From positions 1-64,000 of the forward strand of contig JAFKEE010000059.1 of assembly GCA_017307505.1 (NCBI GenBank): a DNA stretch of 64,000 nt, written 5' to 3'. Under the pieces are notes generated by a model. It was given only the letters and a program-made list of their open reading frames with translations. It ran no database searches and had not been told where the DNA came from. The stretch comes from Acidobacteriota bacterium. GTDB lineage: Bacteria; Acidobacteriota; Terriglobia; Bryobacterales; Bryobacteraceae. A program made the translations under genes and the position numbers. Positions 34,464-43,370 of this stretch are shown here, piece by piece (within the stretch, counting starts at the first letter, position 1; each line of letters begins with the position of its first letter).

Positions 34464-36065
34464 CTATTTTGGCGGCACCAGGGCCGAGTGGATCGGCCCG
34501 ACCCAATCGTCCTTGCTCATGTCCCAGGCCAGGAAGTCCGAATCAAACTGCCAGTAGGTCCAGGTCCAACCCAGCGATTCCGCCGTCCGCGCCAGATAAG
34601 CCGTGTAGCGGACACGCGCGTCCATGCCGGCCTTGTCGTACGCTCCGAACTCTCCGAGCAGAATGGGCCGGTCGTGCGACTTCGACCATTCCTGAACACC
34701 CCCGAAATCCGCATCCACCTTGCGCTTCTCCTCTTCGGAACCCCAGGTCACACCCGAGAGCTTCGCATTCTCCTTCGACCACGGCGCGCCCTGGTGCGTG
34801 AACGCCATCGGCAAATAGTAGTGGACCGTGGCAATGATGTGCCGGTCGTCCGCCGGCAGTTCCAACTGATTCAGCGCGTGGATGCCGTTCCACGACGCGG
34901 GCCCGATGATCACATTGCGTGTCGGGTTCGTCTTACGGATGATCGCCAGCGCCTCTTTGGCCCAGGCATTCCACAACTCCACCGTCACCTGCCCATTGGG
35001 TTCGTTCAGGATCTCGAACACCACGCTCGCCGGAGCATCCTTGTAGTGCTCCGACACCTGTTCCCAGAACGCCATCAGTCTCGGTTTGCACGCCGCCGCA
35101 TCCCGGCCGCAATCCGTGAAATTGTGCTCGTCCAGAATCACCGTCAGGTCGTTTTCCACCGCCCCCCTCACCACCCAGTCCACTGTCTTGAACCAAGCCT
35201 CGCTTAGGCGGTTGCCGGCGTCCATGTGGGCGAACGCGTGCAGGTTGACGCGGATCGTCTGGAACCCGCCTTCGCGGATCCGCTGGAAATGCCGGTCCTG
35301 AAACCGTGCCTTGGCCGGGTCGTTCCAAAGAGGGTCGTACCCGATGATGTTCAGTCCCCGGCCCATCTTCTTCACCTGATCCATGGCCCCGACGGCCGGA
35401 AACACCCGAGCCGCCGGCGCGTTGCCCGCCGCTGCAAACTCCAGGAAATCGAGGTTGAAGTTTCCTTCCTTCAAGGTCGAGATCCGCAGCACGTGCAGAC
35501 CCTTCTCCAGCTTCACCTGCGCGAGGTTCGCCGCCGTCCTCCACAGGTGCCAGTGCGTGGTGGTCGGCAGCCGCAGCGGGCCCGTCACTTCCACTCCGTC
35601 CACCGAAAGGCGGATCTGCGCATTATCGGTCCGCGACGTCATGTGCGCGTTTACGGCGTATAGGCCCGAGGACTGTACGTCCACCGTGTAGTTCACCCAT
35701 TCGCCAGGCGCCGTCCAGCCCAGATAGAGCGCGCCCACCTTCTCCTGAACCCCATCGACCGTATTGTCGATCCTCGTCTTTGTATAGGAGAGATCCACTG
35801 CTTCGTCCTGGCGGAACCGTTCCACCGGCGTGTTGCCCTTGTTCAACTTCCCGCTACCGTTGTTCTCAGCATCGGTATCGTGGAAGGCCACCTCCGGCCC
35901 GCCCGTATCGTAGAGTTCCATCTCCACGCGGCCTGGAATCGCCTGGGCACGGCCCTGGTAAGGTTTCCCCTGATAGGTGGTGGAGGGCTGAGCGGAGAGG
36001 ACTCCGGCAGTGAACGCGAAGACCCAAAGGCGCAGGACAGTTCCCGAACAGGCGAACGAAATCAT
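34464..36065 (-). CDS. Secreted GH5 glycoside hydrolase with N-terminal carbohydrate-binding module
   Basis: 533 residues from ATG 36065, preceded by CGGGG. After a signal peptide comes a CBM6-like beta-sandwich at about 35-210 (RVEMELYDTGGPEVAFHDTD; HVLRISTLKEGNFNLDFLEF). The GH5 barrel begins near 225 (MGRGLNIIGYDPLWNDP). The acid/base Glu is in FEILNEPNG (about 353) and the nucleophile in ILLGEFGAYDK (about 471). The likely substrate is a plant cell wall beta-glucan or mannan. It is transcribed away from the GH43 gene at 36181 across 115 bp, a pair that would release oligosaccharides together. Confidence 0.88.
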   Translation of the reverse strand: MISFACSGTVLRLWVFAFTAGVLSAQPSTTYQGKPYQGRAQAIPGRVEMELYDTGGPEVAFHDTDAENNGSGKLNKGNTPVERFRQDEAVDLSYTKTRIDNTVDGVQEKVGALYLGWTAPGEWVNYTVDVQSSGLYAVNAHMTSRTDNAQIRLSVDGVEVTGPLRLPTTTHWHLWRTAANLAQVKLEKGLHVLRISTLKEGNFNLDFLEFAAAGNAPAARVFPAVGAMDQVKKMGRGLNIIGYDPLWNDPAKARFQDRHFQRIREGGFQTIRVNLHAFAHMDAGNRLSEAWFKTVDWVVRGAVENDLTVILDEHNFTDCGRDAAACKPRLMAFWEQVSEHYKDAPASVVFEILNEPNGQVTVELWNAWAKEALAIIRKTNPTRNVIIGPASWNGIHALNQLELPADDRHIIATVHYYLPMAFTHQGAPWSKENAKLSGVTWGSEEEKRKVDADFGGVQEWSKSHDRPILLGEFGAYDKAGMDARVRYTAYLARTAESLGWTWTYWQFDSDFLAWDMSKDDWVGPIHSALVPPK

Positions 36066-36145
36066 GCCCCGAGTCAATCACAGCAGAGCGCGGCGCGCAA
36101 TCTGCGGGACTCTTGGATGGAAATCACACGATCTCAATATCCCGT

Positions 36146-36174
36146 TTCCCAAGGGGACCTCAGCCGGATATTAT
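36146..36174 (+). promoter_or_regulatory. Promoter of the GH43 gene, leaderless
   Basis: TTCCCA (36146-36151) and TATTAT (36169-36174) are 17 bp apart. Transcription would begin near 36181, which is the ATG, and no ribosome binding site is present. Confidence 0.45.
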
Positions 36175-36180
36175 CTTGCA

Positions 36181-37962
36181 ATGAGCATTCCGCGGATTCC
36201 GCCCTCCACCGCAGCCCGCACTCAAGCGACTCTCCGTGCCGTCTGTCTGGCGGCGGTCCCGCTGCTCGCTCTTTTCGGCGCGGAACCCCAGCGCCCCCGC
36301 ACCTTCGCCAATCCGCTGAACCTCGAATACCGCTTCATGGTCGACGGACCCAGCCGCCGCGAAGCAGCCGACCCGGCGATCGTCCTCTTTGGCGACGACT
36401 ATTACCTCTTCGCCTCCAAGTCGGGCGGCTACTGGCACTCCAAGGACCTGATCGACTGGACCTTCGTCGCCTCCACCGGGCTCCCGATCGAAGCCTACGC
36501 TCCGGCGGTGATGGTTCTCAACAACACCCTCTACTACACCGCCTGCAACATTGGTCTTTACAAGACCACTGACCCAAAGAGCGGCAAATGGGAGTTTGTT
36601 AGCCAGACCTTCAACGTCGGCGATCCGGACCTCTTCGCCGACGACGACGGCCGCGTGTACCTCTACTACGGCCTCTCCTACAACGGTGCCATCTCCGGCA
36701 GGGAACTCGACCCGAAGAATCAGTTCAAGCCGATCGGCGAGCCCTGGGTCTGTTTCCGTGCCAACTATGCGCAGCACGGCTGGGAGCGGCGCGGGGACGA
36801 CAACCTTGGCGCGGCCACCGGCAATCTTTTCCAGGAAGGCCCCTGGCTGGAAGGTTCCTGGATGACGAAGCACGGCGGCACCTACTACCTGCAGTACGCG
36901 TCGCCCGGCACTGAATACCGCACCTACGCCGACGGCGTCTACACCGCGCCAAGCCCCCGCGGCCCCTTCACTTACTCGCCCTCCAGCCCGTTCTCGTTCA
37001 AGCCCACGGGCTTCATCACCGGAGCCGGCCACAGCGGCACCTTCGCCGACAAACAGGGCCACTACTGGCACATCGCCACCATGGTGATCTCAGTGAAGCA
37101 CCAGTTCGAGCGCCGCCTCGGCCTCTTCCCCGTAGCCTTCGATGCGGATGGCGTCCTCCACATGAACACGCTCTTCGGCGACTATCCCCAAGTGGCGCCC
37201 CACGACAGAAAGGGTGACTCGGTGGATACCTCCGCCGGCTGGATGCTGCTCTCCTACGGCAGGAAGGCGCAAGCCTCCCCGAGCATCGATTCATTCGGCC
37301 CGGAGAAGGCATTCGACGAGGACGTCAAGACCTACTGGAGCGCCCGTACGTCCAACGCCGGCGAATGGCTCAGCGTGGATCTCGGCAAGACCTGCCGTCT
37401 CGAGGCGATCCAGGTGAACTTCGCCGAGCACGATTCCAGCGCACTAGGCCGCAGCGCCGGCCTGTTCCACCAGTACCGGCTCGAATCCTCGCTCGACGGC
37501 AAGAGCTGGCAACCGCTCGCGGACCGCTCCGCCAATCGCAAGGACGTCCCTCACGACTACGTGCAGCTCGGCGCCGCCACGCAGGCGCGCTACGTCCGGC
37601 TGACCAACGTGCGCATGCCGGGCGGCGGACCCTTCAGCGTACGCGATCTGCGCATCTTCGGCAGCGCGGAAGGAAAAGCGCCGGCCGCGGCTCCGGCGTT
37701 TGAAGTCCACCGCGACGCCAGCGACCCGAGGAACGCCGTGGTCCGCTGGCAGATGGCCCGCGATGCCGCCGGCTACGTAGTGCGCTACGGGATTGCGCCC
37801 GGTAAGCTCTATCACAGCTTTGAAGTGCGCGGCCAGAAGGAACTCGCCCTGCACGGCTTGAACACGGAAGCGGACTACTACGTCACGGTGGACGCCTTCA
37901 ACGAGACCGGCCGTACGCCGGGCAGCGAGACGAAACGGGCTGCGTATCCGGCAGCCCGATAG
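36181..37962 (+). CDS. Secreted GH43 hydrolase with F5/8-type C and FN3 domains
   Basis: 593 residues. ATG 36181 begins a signal peptide (LRAVCLAAVPLLALFGA). A five-bladed GH43 propeller follows: ADPAIVLF (Asp near 64), NVGDPDLFADDDGRVYLYYG (Asp near 148) and LFQEGPWLEGSW (Glu near 219) are the catalytic trio. From about 370 there is an F5/8-type C (CBM32-like) domain (YWSARTSNAGEWLSVDLGKT; LRIFGSAEG), then a fibronectin type III domain. GH43 enzymes cut arabinan or xylan side chains. It diverges from the GH5 gene. Confidence 0.88.
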   Translation: MSIPRIPPSTAARTQATLRAVCLAAVPLLALFGAEPQRPRTFANPLNLEYRFMVDGPSRREAADPAIVLFGDDYYLFASKSGGYWHSKDLIDWTFVASTGLPIEAYAPAVMVLNNTLYYTACNIGLYKTTDPKSGKWEFVSQTFNVGDPDLFADDDGRVYLYYGLSYNGAISGRELDPKNQFKPIGEPWVCFRANYAQHGWERRGDDNLGAATGNLFQEGPWLEGSWMTKHGGTYYLQYASPGTEYRTYADGVYTAPSPRGPFTYSPSSPFSFKPTGFITGAGHSGTFADKQGHYWHIATMVISVKHQFERRLGLFPVAFDADGVLHMNTLFGDYPQVAPHDRKGDSVDTSAGWMLLSYGRKAQASPSIDSFGPEKAFDEDVKTYWSARTSNAGEWLSVDLGKTCRLEAIQVNFAEHDSSALGRSAGLFHQYRLESSLDGKSWQPLADRSANRKDVPHDYVQLGAATQARYVRLTNVRMPGGGPFSVRDLRIFGSAEGKAPAAAPAFEVHRDASDPRNAVVRWQMARDAAGYVVRYGIAPGKLYHSFEVRGQKELALHGLNTEADYYVTVDAFNETGRTPGSETKRAAYPAAR

Positions 37963-37991
37963 CGATAGTCGTTGCCACCACGTCCGGGTTC

Positions 37992-38486
37992 TTAGAACTC
38001 CACGGGACGAATCAACTCCGTCTTGAGCTTCCGGCCCAGCTCCAACATCCTGGGCAGTTCTTCCGGTGAGAAAGGTTCCACCTGCGCCGGAAGATCGAAG
38101 TTCTCAGCCGGAGTGCCCAGCGCCCGGAACCACTCCTCGAAACCGCCGGGCGTGCAGAGCGTGATCGCCCGCGCGAACTCCGACTTGATGCGAAACGTGT
38201 GCGGAATCCCCCTGGGAGCAAATATGACGCTGCCCGCCGGGGCATCCACAACCTGTTCCCCCACCATGAACCGCATCGTCCCTTCCATTACAAAGAAGGT
38301 TTCGTCCGCGTCGTGGTGCACATGCAAGGGCGGTTCGTTCCCAGGTCTCTGAACCCCCTCCCAGACGGAGAATTGCCCGCCGGTATCCTCAGACGACAGC
38401 AGGATGCTGATCAACCCACCGCCATAGCGGTATGTATTCTCCAGGCTCTTCCGGGTCACAACCGGAGCCATCTGCGCAATTGTCAT
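37992..38486 (-). CDS. Cupin domain protein
   Basis: 164 residues from ATG 38486 with GGAGG 7 bp upstream. The cupin barrel is shown by PPLHVHHDADETFFVMEGTM (His, His, Glu metal ligands) and GSVIFAPRGIPHTFRIKS (third His). A helical C-terminus follows. Metal-bound cupins of this size include isomerases, dioxygenases and sugar-binding proteins; the substrate cannot be told. Transcribed alone, convergent with the GH43 gene. Confidence 0.86.
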   Translation of the reverse strand: MTIAQMAPVVTRKSLENTYRYGGGLISILLSSEDTGGQFSVWEGVQRPGNEPPLHVHHDADETFFVMEGTMRFMVGEQVVDAPAGSVIFAPRGIPHTFRIKSEFARAITLCTPGGFEEWFRALGTPAENFDLPAQVEPFSPEELPRMLELGRKLKTELIRPVEF

Positions 38487-38642
38487 ATTCGGCCTCCATC
38501 CGAAGACGCGCAGGATCCGGCCCCGGCGGCTCATCCATCTTTCGAGCGGCATATGGGGAGGCCACCTCCGGTTTGTGCAAACGCCGCGTCGTCTGCAGCC
38601 TACCCGACAACGCTTCAAGAGATCCGCAGGAACTACCGAAAA

Positions 38643-38658
38643 GTTCCCGCTCGGGAAC
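38643..38658. promoter_or_regulatory. HipB operator-like palindrome 1
   Basis: GTTCCCGCTCGGGAAC is a palindrome except at the two central bases. It is the first of three similar sites, 50 bp apart, upstream of hipB. Confidence 0.75.
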
Positions 38659-38692
38659 TTTCTACCAGCTCAGGTCTCAATGAATGACAAAT

Positions 38693-38708
38693 ATTCCCGT
38701 ACGGTAAC
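38693..38708. promoter_or_regulatory. HipB operator-like palindrome 2
   Basis: ATTCCCGTACGGTAAC, a weaker copy of the same site. It lies exactly 50 bp after site 1 and 50 bp before site 3. Confidence 0.7.
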
Positions 38709-38736
38709 TTTTCTCGCTGAGCTGACGGCATTTCGG

Positions 38737-38758
38737 TATAATATTCCCGTACGGGAAC
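38737..38758 (+). promoter_or_regulatory. hipBA promoter -10 and operator 3
   Basis: A perfect TATAAT (38737-38742) is followed directly by the palindrome ATTCCCGTACGGGAAC (38743-38758), so the site covers the predicted start of transcription near 38749. The -35 element is weak. This arrangement fits autorepression by HipB or HipAB. Confidence 0.8.
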
Positions 38759-38773
38759 ATTCAGGCCTCCGCC

Positions 38774-38995
38774 ATGAGACTCACACCAACGAAGGTCGGC
38801 CAGCTGATCCGCGAAACCCGAAAGCAACTGGGAGTGACGCAGAAAGACCTGGCCCTGACCTCGGGCACGGGCTTGCGCTTCGTCGTAGATCTCGAGGGAG
38901 GAAAGGAAACCTGCCAGCTCGGCAAAGTGTTGACAGTACTCCATACATTGGGCATTCACATCACCCTGACACCTCCGGCGGGGGCGAAAGAGTAG
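38774..38995 (+). CDS. hipB: HipB-type antitoxin
   Basis: 73 residues. A Xre/Cro-type HTH covers most of the protein: VGQLIRETRKQLGVTQKDLA, GTGLRFVVDLEGGKETCQLG, KVLTVLHTLGIHITLTPP. The C-terminal segment resembles the strand of HipB that joins the dimer. It neutralises HipA and represses the operon by binding palindromes, three of which lie upstream. hipA follows after 3 bp. Confidence 0.92.
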   Translation: MRLTPTKVGQLIRETRKQLGVTQKDLALTSGTGLRFVVDLEGGKETCQLGKVLTVLHTLGIHITLTPPAGAKE

Positions 38996-38998
38996 CCA

Positions 38999-40258
38999 GT
39001 GCCAGAAAACCTGAACGTCTATCTCCACAACGATCTCGTGGGCCGACTGGTGCAGCGGCCGGGCGGCGGCTTGCAGTTCTCCTACGTCGAGAGCTGGCTG
39101 GAAAACCCATCCGCCGTGCCTTTGTCTCAATCGCTCCCGCTGCGTGCCCCGCGCTTCCAGCGCAAGGAATGCCAGGGATTCTTCGCGGGCGTTCTGCCGG
39201 ACGAAGCCAAACGGGAGATCATCGCTCGCAATCTCGGCATCAGTGCGCGCAACGACTTCGCAATGCTGGAACGAATCGGGGGTGAATGCGCGGGTGCGGT
39301 CACCTTCCTGCCCGCTGGGCAACCGCTGCCCGCGCGAAACGATGACTACCGGACACTCACTCCGGTGCAGCTTGCAGCAATTCTGAAGGAACTGCCCAAA
39401 CGGCCGCTTCTCGCCGGAGACGAAGGGATCCGGCTATCCCTCGCTGGTGCGCAGGACAAAATCGCGGTCCGCATGGAAGAAGGGCAGGTTTGCCTGCCTC
39501 TGGGCGGCGCGCCGAGTACACATATTCTCAAGCCCGCAGTGGATCGATTTGAGGACGTGGTCTTTAATGAAGCGTTGTGCATGAACCTGGCCGCGGAGGC
39601 CGGTCTGCCGGCGGCGGCCGTCATTACAAGAAGAGTGCAGGGCGTCGACTATCTGCTCGTGGAGCGATACGACCGAATCCATCGGCAGATGCCCGGCTCC
39701 GAACCGAAACTGGAGCGGCTTCATCAGGAAGATTTCTGCCAGGCTCTGGGCCTCGTCCCCGAACACAAATACCAGAAGGAGGGCGGCCCATCCCTCAAAC
39801 AATGCTTTCGGCTTGTGCGCGAAGTCTCCACAGCCCCTGTAGTCGACCTGGTGCGGCTGTTGGAAGCGGTGATCTTCAACTACCTTGTCGGCAACAATGA
39901 TGCGCACGGCAAGAATTTCTCGCTGCTCTACCACGGTGCGGGAGCGGCAGAGAGGACAAGCCGGCTTGCCCCGCTCTACGACGTGGTGAGCACGGTCTAC
40001 TATCCGGAACTCAGCCGGAGCATGGCAATGCGCATCGGAGACGAGTATCAGTCGGAAAAGGTGACAACAGGCAACTTCGATCAACTGGCGGAAGAAGCGG
40101 GTCTGGCGAAGCCCATGGTGCGAGCCCGGGTGCCGGAAATGGCCGAGAGGGTCTTGGCCGCACTGCAGAGAGTCGAGATCCGAAACACGGCAGCGGAGCG
40201 GGTGGCCGATCTCATCCGGAGGCGCTCAACGAAAGTGCTGGACGGCTTCCGAAGGTAG
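38999..40258 (+). CDS. hipA: HipA-type Ser/Thr kinase toxin
   Basis: 419 residues from GTG 38999. The N-terminal HipA domain begins LNVYLHNDLVGRLVQRPGGG. Kinase features: IRLSLAGAQDKIAV (ATP loop), STHILKP (Lys), YLLVERYDRIH, HQEDFCQALGLVPEHKYQKE, catalytic NNDAHGKNFSLLYH and metal-binding LAPLYDVVST. All the residues I expect are there, so it should be active. HipA toxins phosphorylate glutamyl-tRNA synthetase in E. coli; the target here is not known. Full length for the long HipA form. Cotranscribed with hipB. Confidence 0.93.
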   Translation: MPENLNVYLHNDLVGRLVQRPGGGLQFSYVESWLENPSAVPLSQSLPLRAPRFQRKECQGFFAGVLPDEAKREIIARNLGISARNDFAMLERIGGECAGAVTFLPAGQPLPARNDDYRTLTPVQLAAILKELPKRPLLAGDEGIRLSLAGAQDKIAVRMEEGQVCLPLGGAPSTHILKPAVDRFEDVVFNEALCMNLAAEAGLPAAAVITRRVQGVDYLLVERYDRIHRQMPGSEPKLERLHQEDFCQALGLVPEHKYQKEGGPSLKQCFRLVREVSTAPVVDLVRLLEAVIFNYLVGNNDAHGKNFSLLYHGAGAAERTSRLAPLYDVVSTVYYPELSRSMAMRIGDEYQSEKVTTGNFDQLAEEAGLAKPMVRARVPEMAERVLAALQRVEIRNTAAERVADLIRRRSTKVLDGFRR

Positions 40259-40287
40259 CGGACCGCCTCCCCTCACGGCACTGCCCG

Positions 40288-41001
40288 TTACCTCCGAAAC
40301 ACCTTTCGCATCGCCCGCCGGATCTCCGGGCCGAACTCCAGGAACAGATTCTGGGCCATCACCTGCCCGGTCAGCTGCGTCCCCAACTGGTAACCCTTCA
40401 CAGAAACCGAATACCTGGCCGGATAGAGGCTCGCACCCACATAACCGCCGCCGAACGACGCAGCGAGGTTGGAAGGATCGAACCGCCGCACACCTTGCGC
40501 ATCAGCCGAGAGCACCACGCCCGACAGAGCATGGCCCACGCGCCGCCACCCGCCTTCGCACCCGCAACGCTGGTAGCGCGGGTCTCGGCCCAACAAAGCG
40601 GCCGAGCCCGAATTGATCAAGCCGCGCGAGGTCTGGACCGCAAACTGGGTCCCCAACCGCCGGCCGAACCCTTCGGCCGTGCTGTCCCACTCCGCCGGAC
40701 GGTCTCGAACCTGCGCCCCAATCGCCGGACCCACTGTCCGGAAGAACGCCCCCGTGGAAAGGAAGTTGTTGTGCAGCAATACCGAAACGCGTTGCTCGCT
40801 GGTCAGGGCCGGGTCGCTGCTCAGCCGGGTATTCCAGCTCAAGACCGGCGACTGGGCCCAGGCTGCGCAACTGGTACTGAGGAAAAGCACGCCCAGCGCG
40901 CAGTAGCGGAGCACGAGCGGCCGGCTCCCCGGCAGCTCTGGCGCAACGCGCGGTCCGCCGGGCAGAGGGCAGACAGTCGAGGCGTATGTACGATCCGGCA
41001 T
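40288..41001 (-). CDS. Exported hypothetical protein, probably envelope-associated
   Basis: 237 residues; the start at ATG 41001 gives a long N-terminus before the hydrophobic stretch YCALGVLFLSTSCAAWA, so a later start is possible. The mature part contains SVLLHNNFLSTGAFFRTVGP, GLINSGSAALLGRDPRYQRC and SNLAASFGGGYVGASLYPAR, with alternating small hydrophobic residues that suggest outer-membrane association. Similar-looking proteins are frequent in Acidobacteriota. The function is unknown. Confidence 0.6.
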   Translation of the reverse strand: MPDRTYASTVCPLPGGPRVAPELPGSRPLVLRYCALGVLFLSTSCAAWAQSPVLSWNTRLSSDPALTSEQRVSVLLHNNFLSTGAFFRTVGPAIGAQVRDRPAEWDSTAEGFGRRLGTQFAVQTSRGLINSGSAALLGRDPRYQRCGCEGGWRRVGHALSGVVLSADAQGVRRFDPSNLAASFGGGYVGASLYPARYSVSVKGYQLGTQLTGQVMAQNLFLEFGPEIRRAMRKVFRR

Positions 41002-41267
41002 AACGAGTTAGATCACCTGGATGGAATTGACAGGCTCCGCAAGCGGGAAGGACTCGGACACACAAAGACCCTTCCAGCCGCAAACGGGCTACCTAAGGAT
41101 AGGATGCACGCCGTTCGCCGCGGATTTATTCTTCTTCGCGCCGGCCTGGAGGTCGAGTTTGCACAGGCGCCGCCCGCCGTCGGTACCAATGGCCAGACCA
41201 AAGCCGCACCCCTCCCCACTCTGATATCCTCACCTCGGATTCCGGCCCTGACGCCGGCCGCACTACC

Positions 41268-42419
41268 ATGAAGATCACCAACGTCCGCCCCCTGGTCATG
41301 GGTACCCCGTGGCGCAACCTCACCTTCGTTGTCGTTGAGACGGACGAAGGTCTCACCGGCCTCGGTGAAGTCCGCATGATCAACAACACCGAGGCACTGC
41401 TCGGCTACCTCGCCGAAGCCGCCCCCCGCTACGTCATCGGCAAGGATCCCTTCGACCGCGAACTCATCGTCGACAACATGCGTCTGCACGACTACAGCCG
41501 CGCCGGCGAAGTCGCGATGAGCGGGATCTCCCTCATCGAGATGGCCTGCTGGGACATCGTCGGCAAGGCCCTCAACCAACCCGTCTATCGCCTGATGGGC
41601 GGAGCCGTGCGCCCCAAAATCAAGGCATACGCCAATGGCTGGTACACCGTCGAACGCACGCCCGAGGAGTTCGCCAAGGCCGCCCGGCGCGTGGTCGACC
41701 GCGGCTACCGCGCCGCCAAACTCGACCCCTTCGGCGCCGGGTTCTACGAGCTCGACCGGCAGGAACGGCTCAGATCCATCGCCCTCGTCGAAGCGGTTCG
41801 CCACGAAGCCGGCCCCGACTTCGACATCTTCGTCGAGATGCACGGCCGATTCAATCCCGCCACCGCCATTCAGATCGCCCGCGACCTCGAACCGTTCCAC
41901 CCAGGCTGGCTCGAGGAACCCGTACCGCCCGAAAACCTGAAGGCGCTCAAGAAGGTGGCCGAGGCCGTCCACTCGCCCATTGCCACCGGGGAACGCATCC
42001 ACACCCGCTTCGAGTGCCGCGAGCTCTTTGAGCTCCAGTGCTGCGACATCGTCCAGATCGACCTCTCCCACTTCGGCGGGATCTCAGAGGCCAGGAAGCT
42101 CGCCGCCTGGGCCGAGGCCTATTACATGCTCGTCGCGCCGCACAACGTCTGCGGACCAGTCGCCACAGCTGCGAATGTCCACCTCGCCGCTTGCACGCCC
42201 AACTACAAAATCCTGGAGCACTTCAATGACTTCGCCGACGCCTGGGTGCAGGGCGCCGTCGACCACTATCCGCAGGTCGTCGACGGCTACTTCTCGCTGC
42301 CCGACCGCCCCGGGCTCGGCCTGTCATTGAACGAAGACTTCGTCGCCGCCCACCCGCGCGAGAACGTTCACTTCAACCTCTATTCCGAGGACTGGCACAA
42401 GCGCCAGGCCAAGCAATAG
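41268..42419 (+). CDS. Mandelate racemase/enolase-superfamily sugar-acid dehydratase
   Basis: 383 residues, start ATG 41268. A capping domain precedes a barrel: GEVAMSGISLIEMACWDIVG, RAAKLDPFGAGFYEL (Lys), FDIFVEMHGRFNPATAI (Glu and His), WLEEPVPPENLKAL (Glu), IATGERIHTRF (Glu), and VAPHNVCGPVATAA (catalytic His). This pattern is that of the galactonate or mannonate dehydratase branch; the exact sugar acid cannot be told. It needs Mg2+ and acts in the cytoplasm. It converges with the lipid operon, 12 bp separating the stops. Confidence 0.85.
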   Translation: MKITNVRPLVMGTPWRNLTFVVVETDEGLTGLGEVRMINNTEALLGYLAEAAPRYVIGKDPFDRELIVDNMRLHDYSRAGEVAMSGISLIEMACWDIVGKALNQPVYRLMGGAVRPKIKAYANGWYTVERTPEEFAKAARRVVDRGYRAAKLDPFGAGFYELDRQERLRSIALVEAVRHEAGPDFDIFVEMHGRFNPATAIQIARDLEPFHPGWLEEPVPPENLKALKKVAEAVHSPIATGERIHTRFECRELFELQCCDIVQIDLSHFGGISEARKLAAWAEAYYMLVAPHNVCGPVATAANVHLAACTPNYKILEHFNDFADAWVQGAVDHYPQVVDGYFSLPDRPGLGLSLNEDFVAAHPRENVHFNLYSEDWHKRQAKQ

Positions 42420-42431
42420 CGTCCTCGGTCA

Positions 42432-43370
42432 CTAAGGCGTGAAGAAGTAGCGCGTCAGGTGAAAGAAGATCGGAGCCGAGAAGGCCACGGAATCCAGGCG
42501 ATCCAGCATGCCGCCGTGGCCTTCGATCAACTGCCCCCAGTCCTTCACGCCGCGATCGCGCTTGATGGCGGACATCACCAGTCCGCCCAGGAAGCCCATC
42601 ATCGTCACGACGAACGCCATGCCGGCCGCCTGCCACCAGTGAAACGGGGTGATCGGCCACAGGCACGCGCCAAGGACGGTCGCGCTCAGCACACCACCCA
42701 CCAGGCCTTCCACGGTTTTTGACGGCGACAGTTCCGGCGCCACCAGGTGGCGGCCGAACAGCTTGCCCCAGATGTACTGCAGCACGTCGCTCGACTGCAC
42801 CACGATCAGCAGGAAGATCACCAGCAGCGCATTCCGGCCGGCATAACCAGGGATGTACAACGTAAGCAGCGCCGGCACATGCGAAATGCAGTACACACTG
42901 ATCATCAGGCCCCACTGGGTCTCGGCGGTTCTGGCCAGGAAGTTCCTTGGATCCCCAAAAACCACCGCGGCGATGGGCAGGATGAGAAATGCGTAGACGG
43001 GGATGAGTACCGCGAAGAAGCCAAACCAGTCCATCGACGCCAGCCAGTACTGCATCGGCAGCACCACGAAGAAGCTCATGAAAAGTGCAATATGATCGGC
43101 CCGGTGCGTGGGCGTCAATGTGATGAATTCGCGCAGCGCGGCGAACGACACGAATGCGAACAGGAATGTCACCGCCATTTGTCCCGCCAGAAACGCCGCA
43201 CCCAGCACCAGGATCATCACCCACCACGCGTTGATCCTGGCATTGAGATTGTCCAGCACCGCGTTTGGCCCCGGTTTCGCCCGCCGGCGCAGGACATACG
43301 AAACCAGGCTCGCCATCGCCAGCACGCCCACCAGCACCGAGAGCGTGACCACGACCTCTTTCGTGTTCAT
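42432..43370 (-). CDS. Phosphatidate cytidylyltransferase family protein (YnbB-like)
   Basis: 312 residues from ATG 43370, overlapping the acyltransferase stop by 4 bp. About eight membrane helices are visible (VVVTLSVLVGVLAMASLVSY and others). The CdsA signature is at the end: SPSKTVEGLVGGVL followed by SAIKRDRGVKDWGQLIEGHG and GMLDRLDS. It should make CDP-diacylglycerol from CTP and phosphatidate in the inner membrane. It is the last gene of the six-gene operon and corresponds to E. coli ynbB. It supplies the substrate of the CDP-alcohol phosphatidyltransferase encoded first. Confidence 0.88.
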   Translation of the reverse strand: MNTKEVVVTLSVLVGVLAMASLVSYVLRRRAKPGPNAVLDNLNARINAWWVMILVLGAAFLAGQMAVTFLFAFVSFAALREFITLTPTHRADHIALFMSFFVVLPMQYWLASMDWFGFFAVLIPVYAFLILPIAAVVFGDPRNFLARTAETQWGLMISVYCISHVPALLTLYIPGYAGRNALLVIFLLIVVQSSDVLQYIWGKLFGRHLVAPELSPSKTVEGLVGGVLSATVLGACLWPITPFHWWQAAGMAFVVTMMGFLGGLVMSAIKRDRGVKDWGQLIEGHGGMLDRLDSVAFSAPIFFHLTRYFFTP

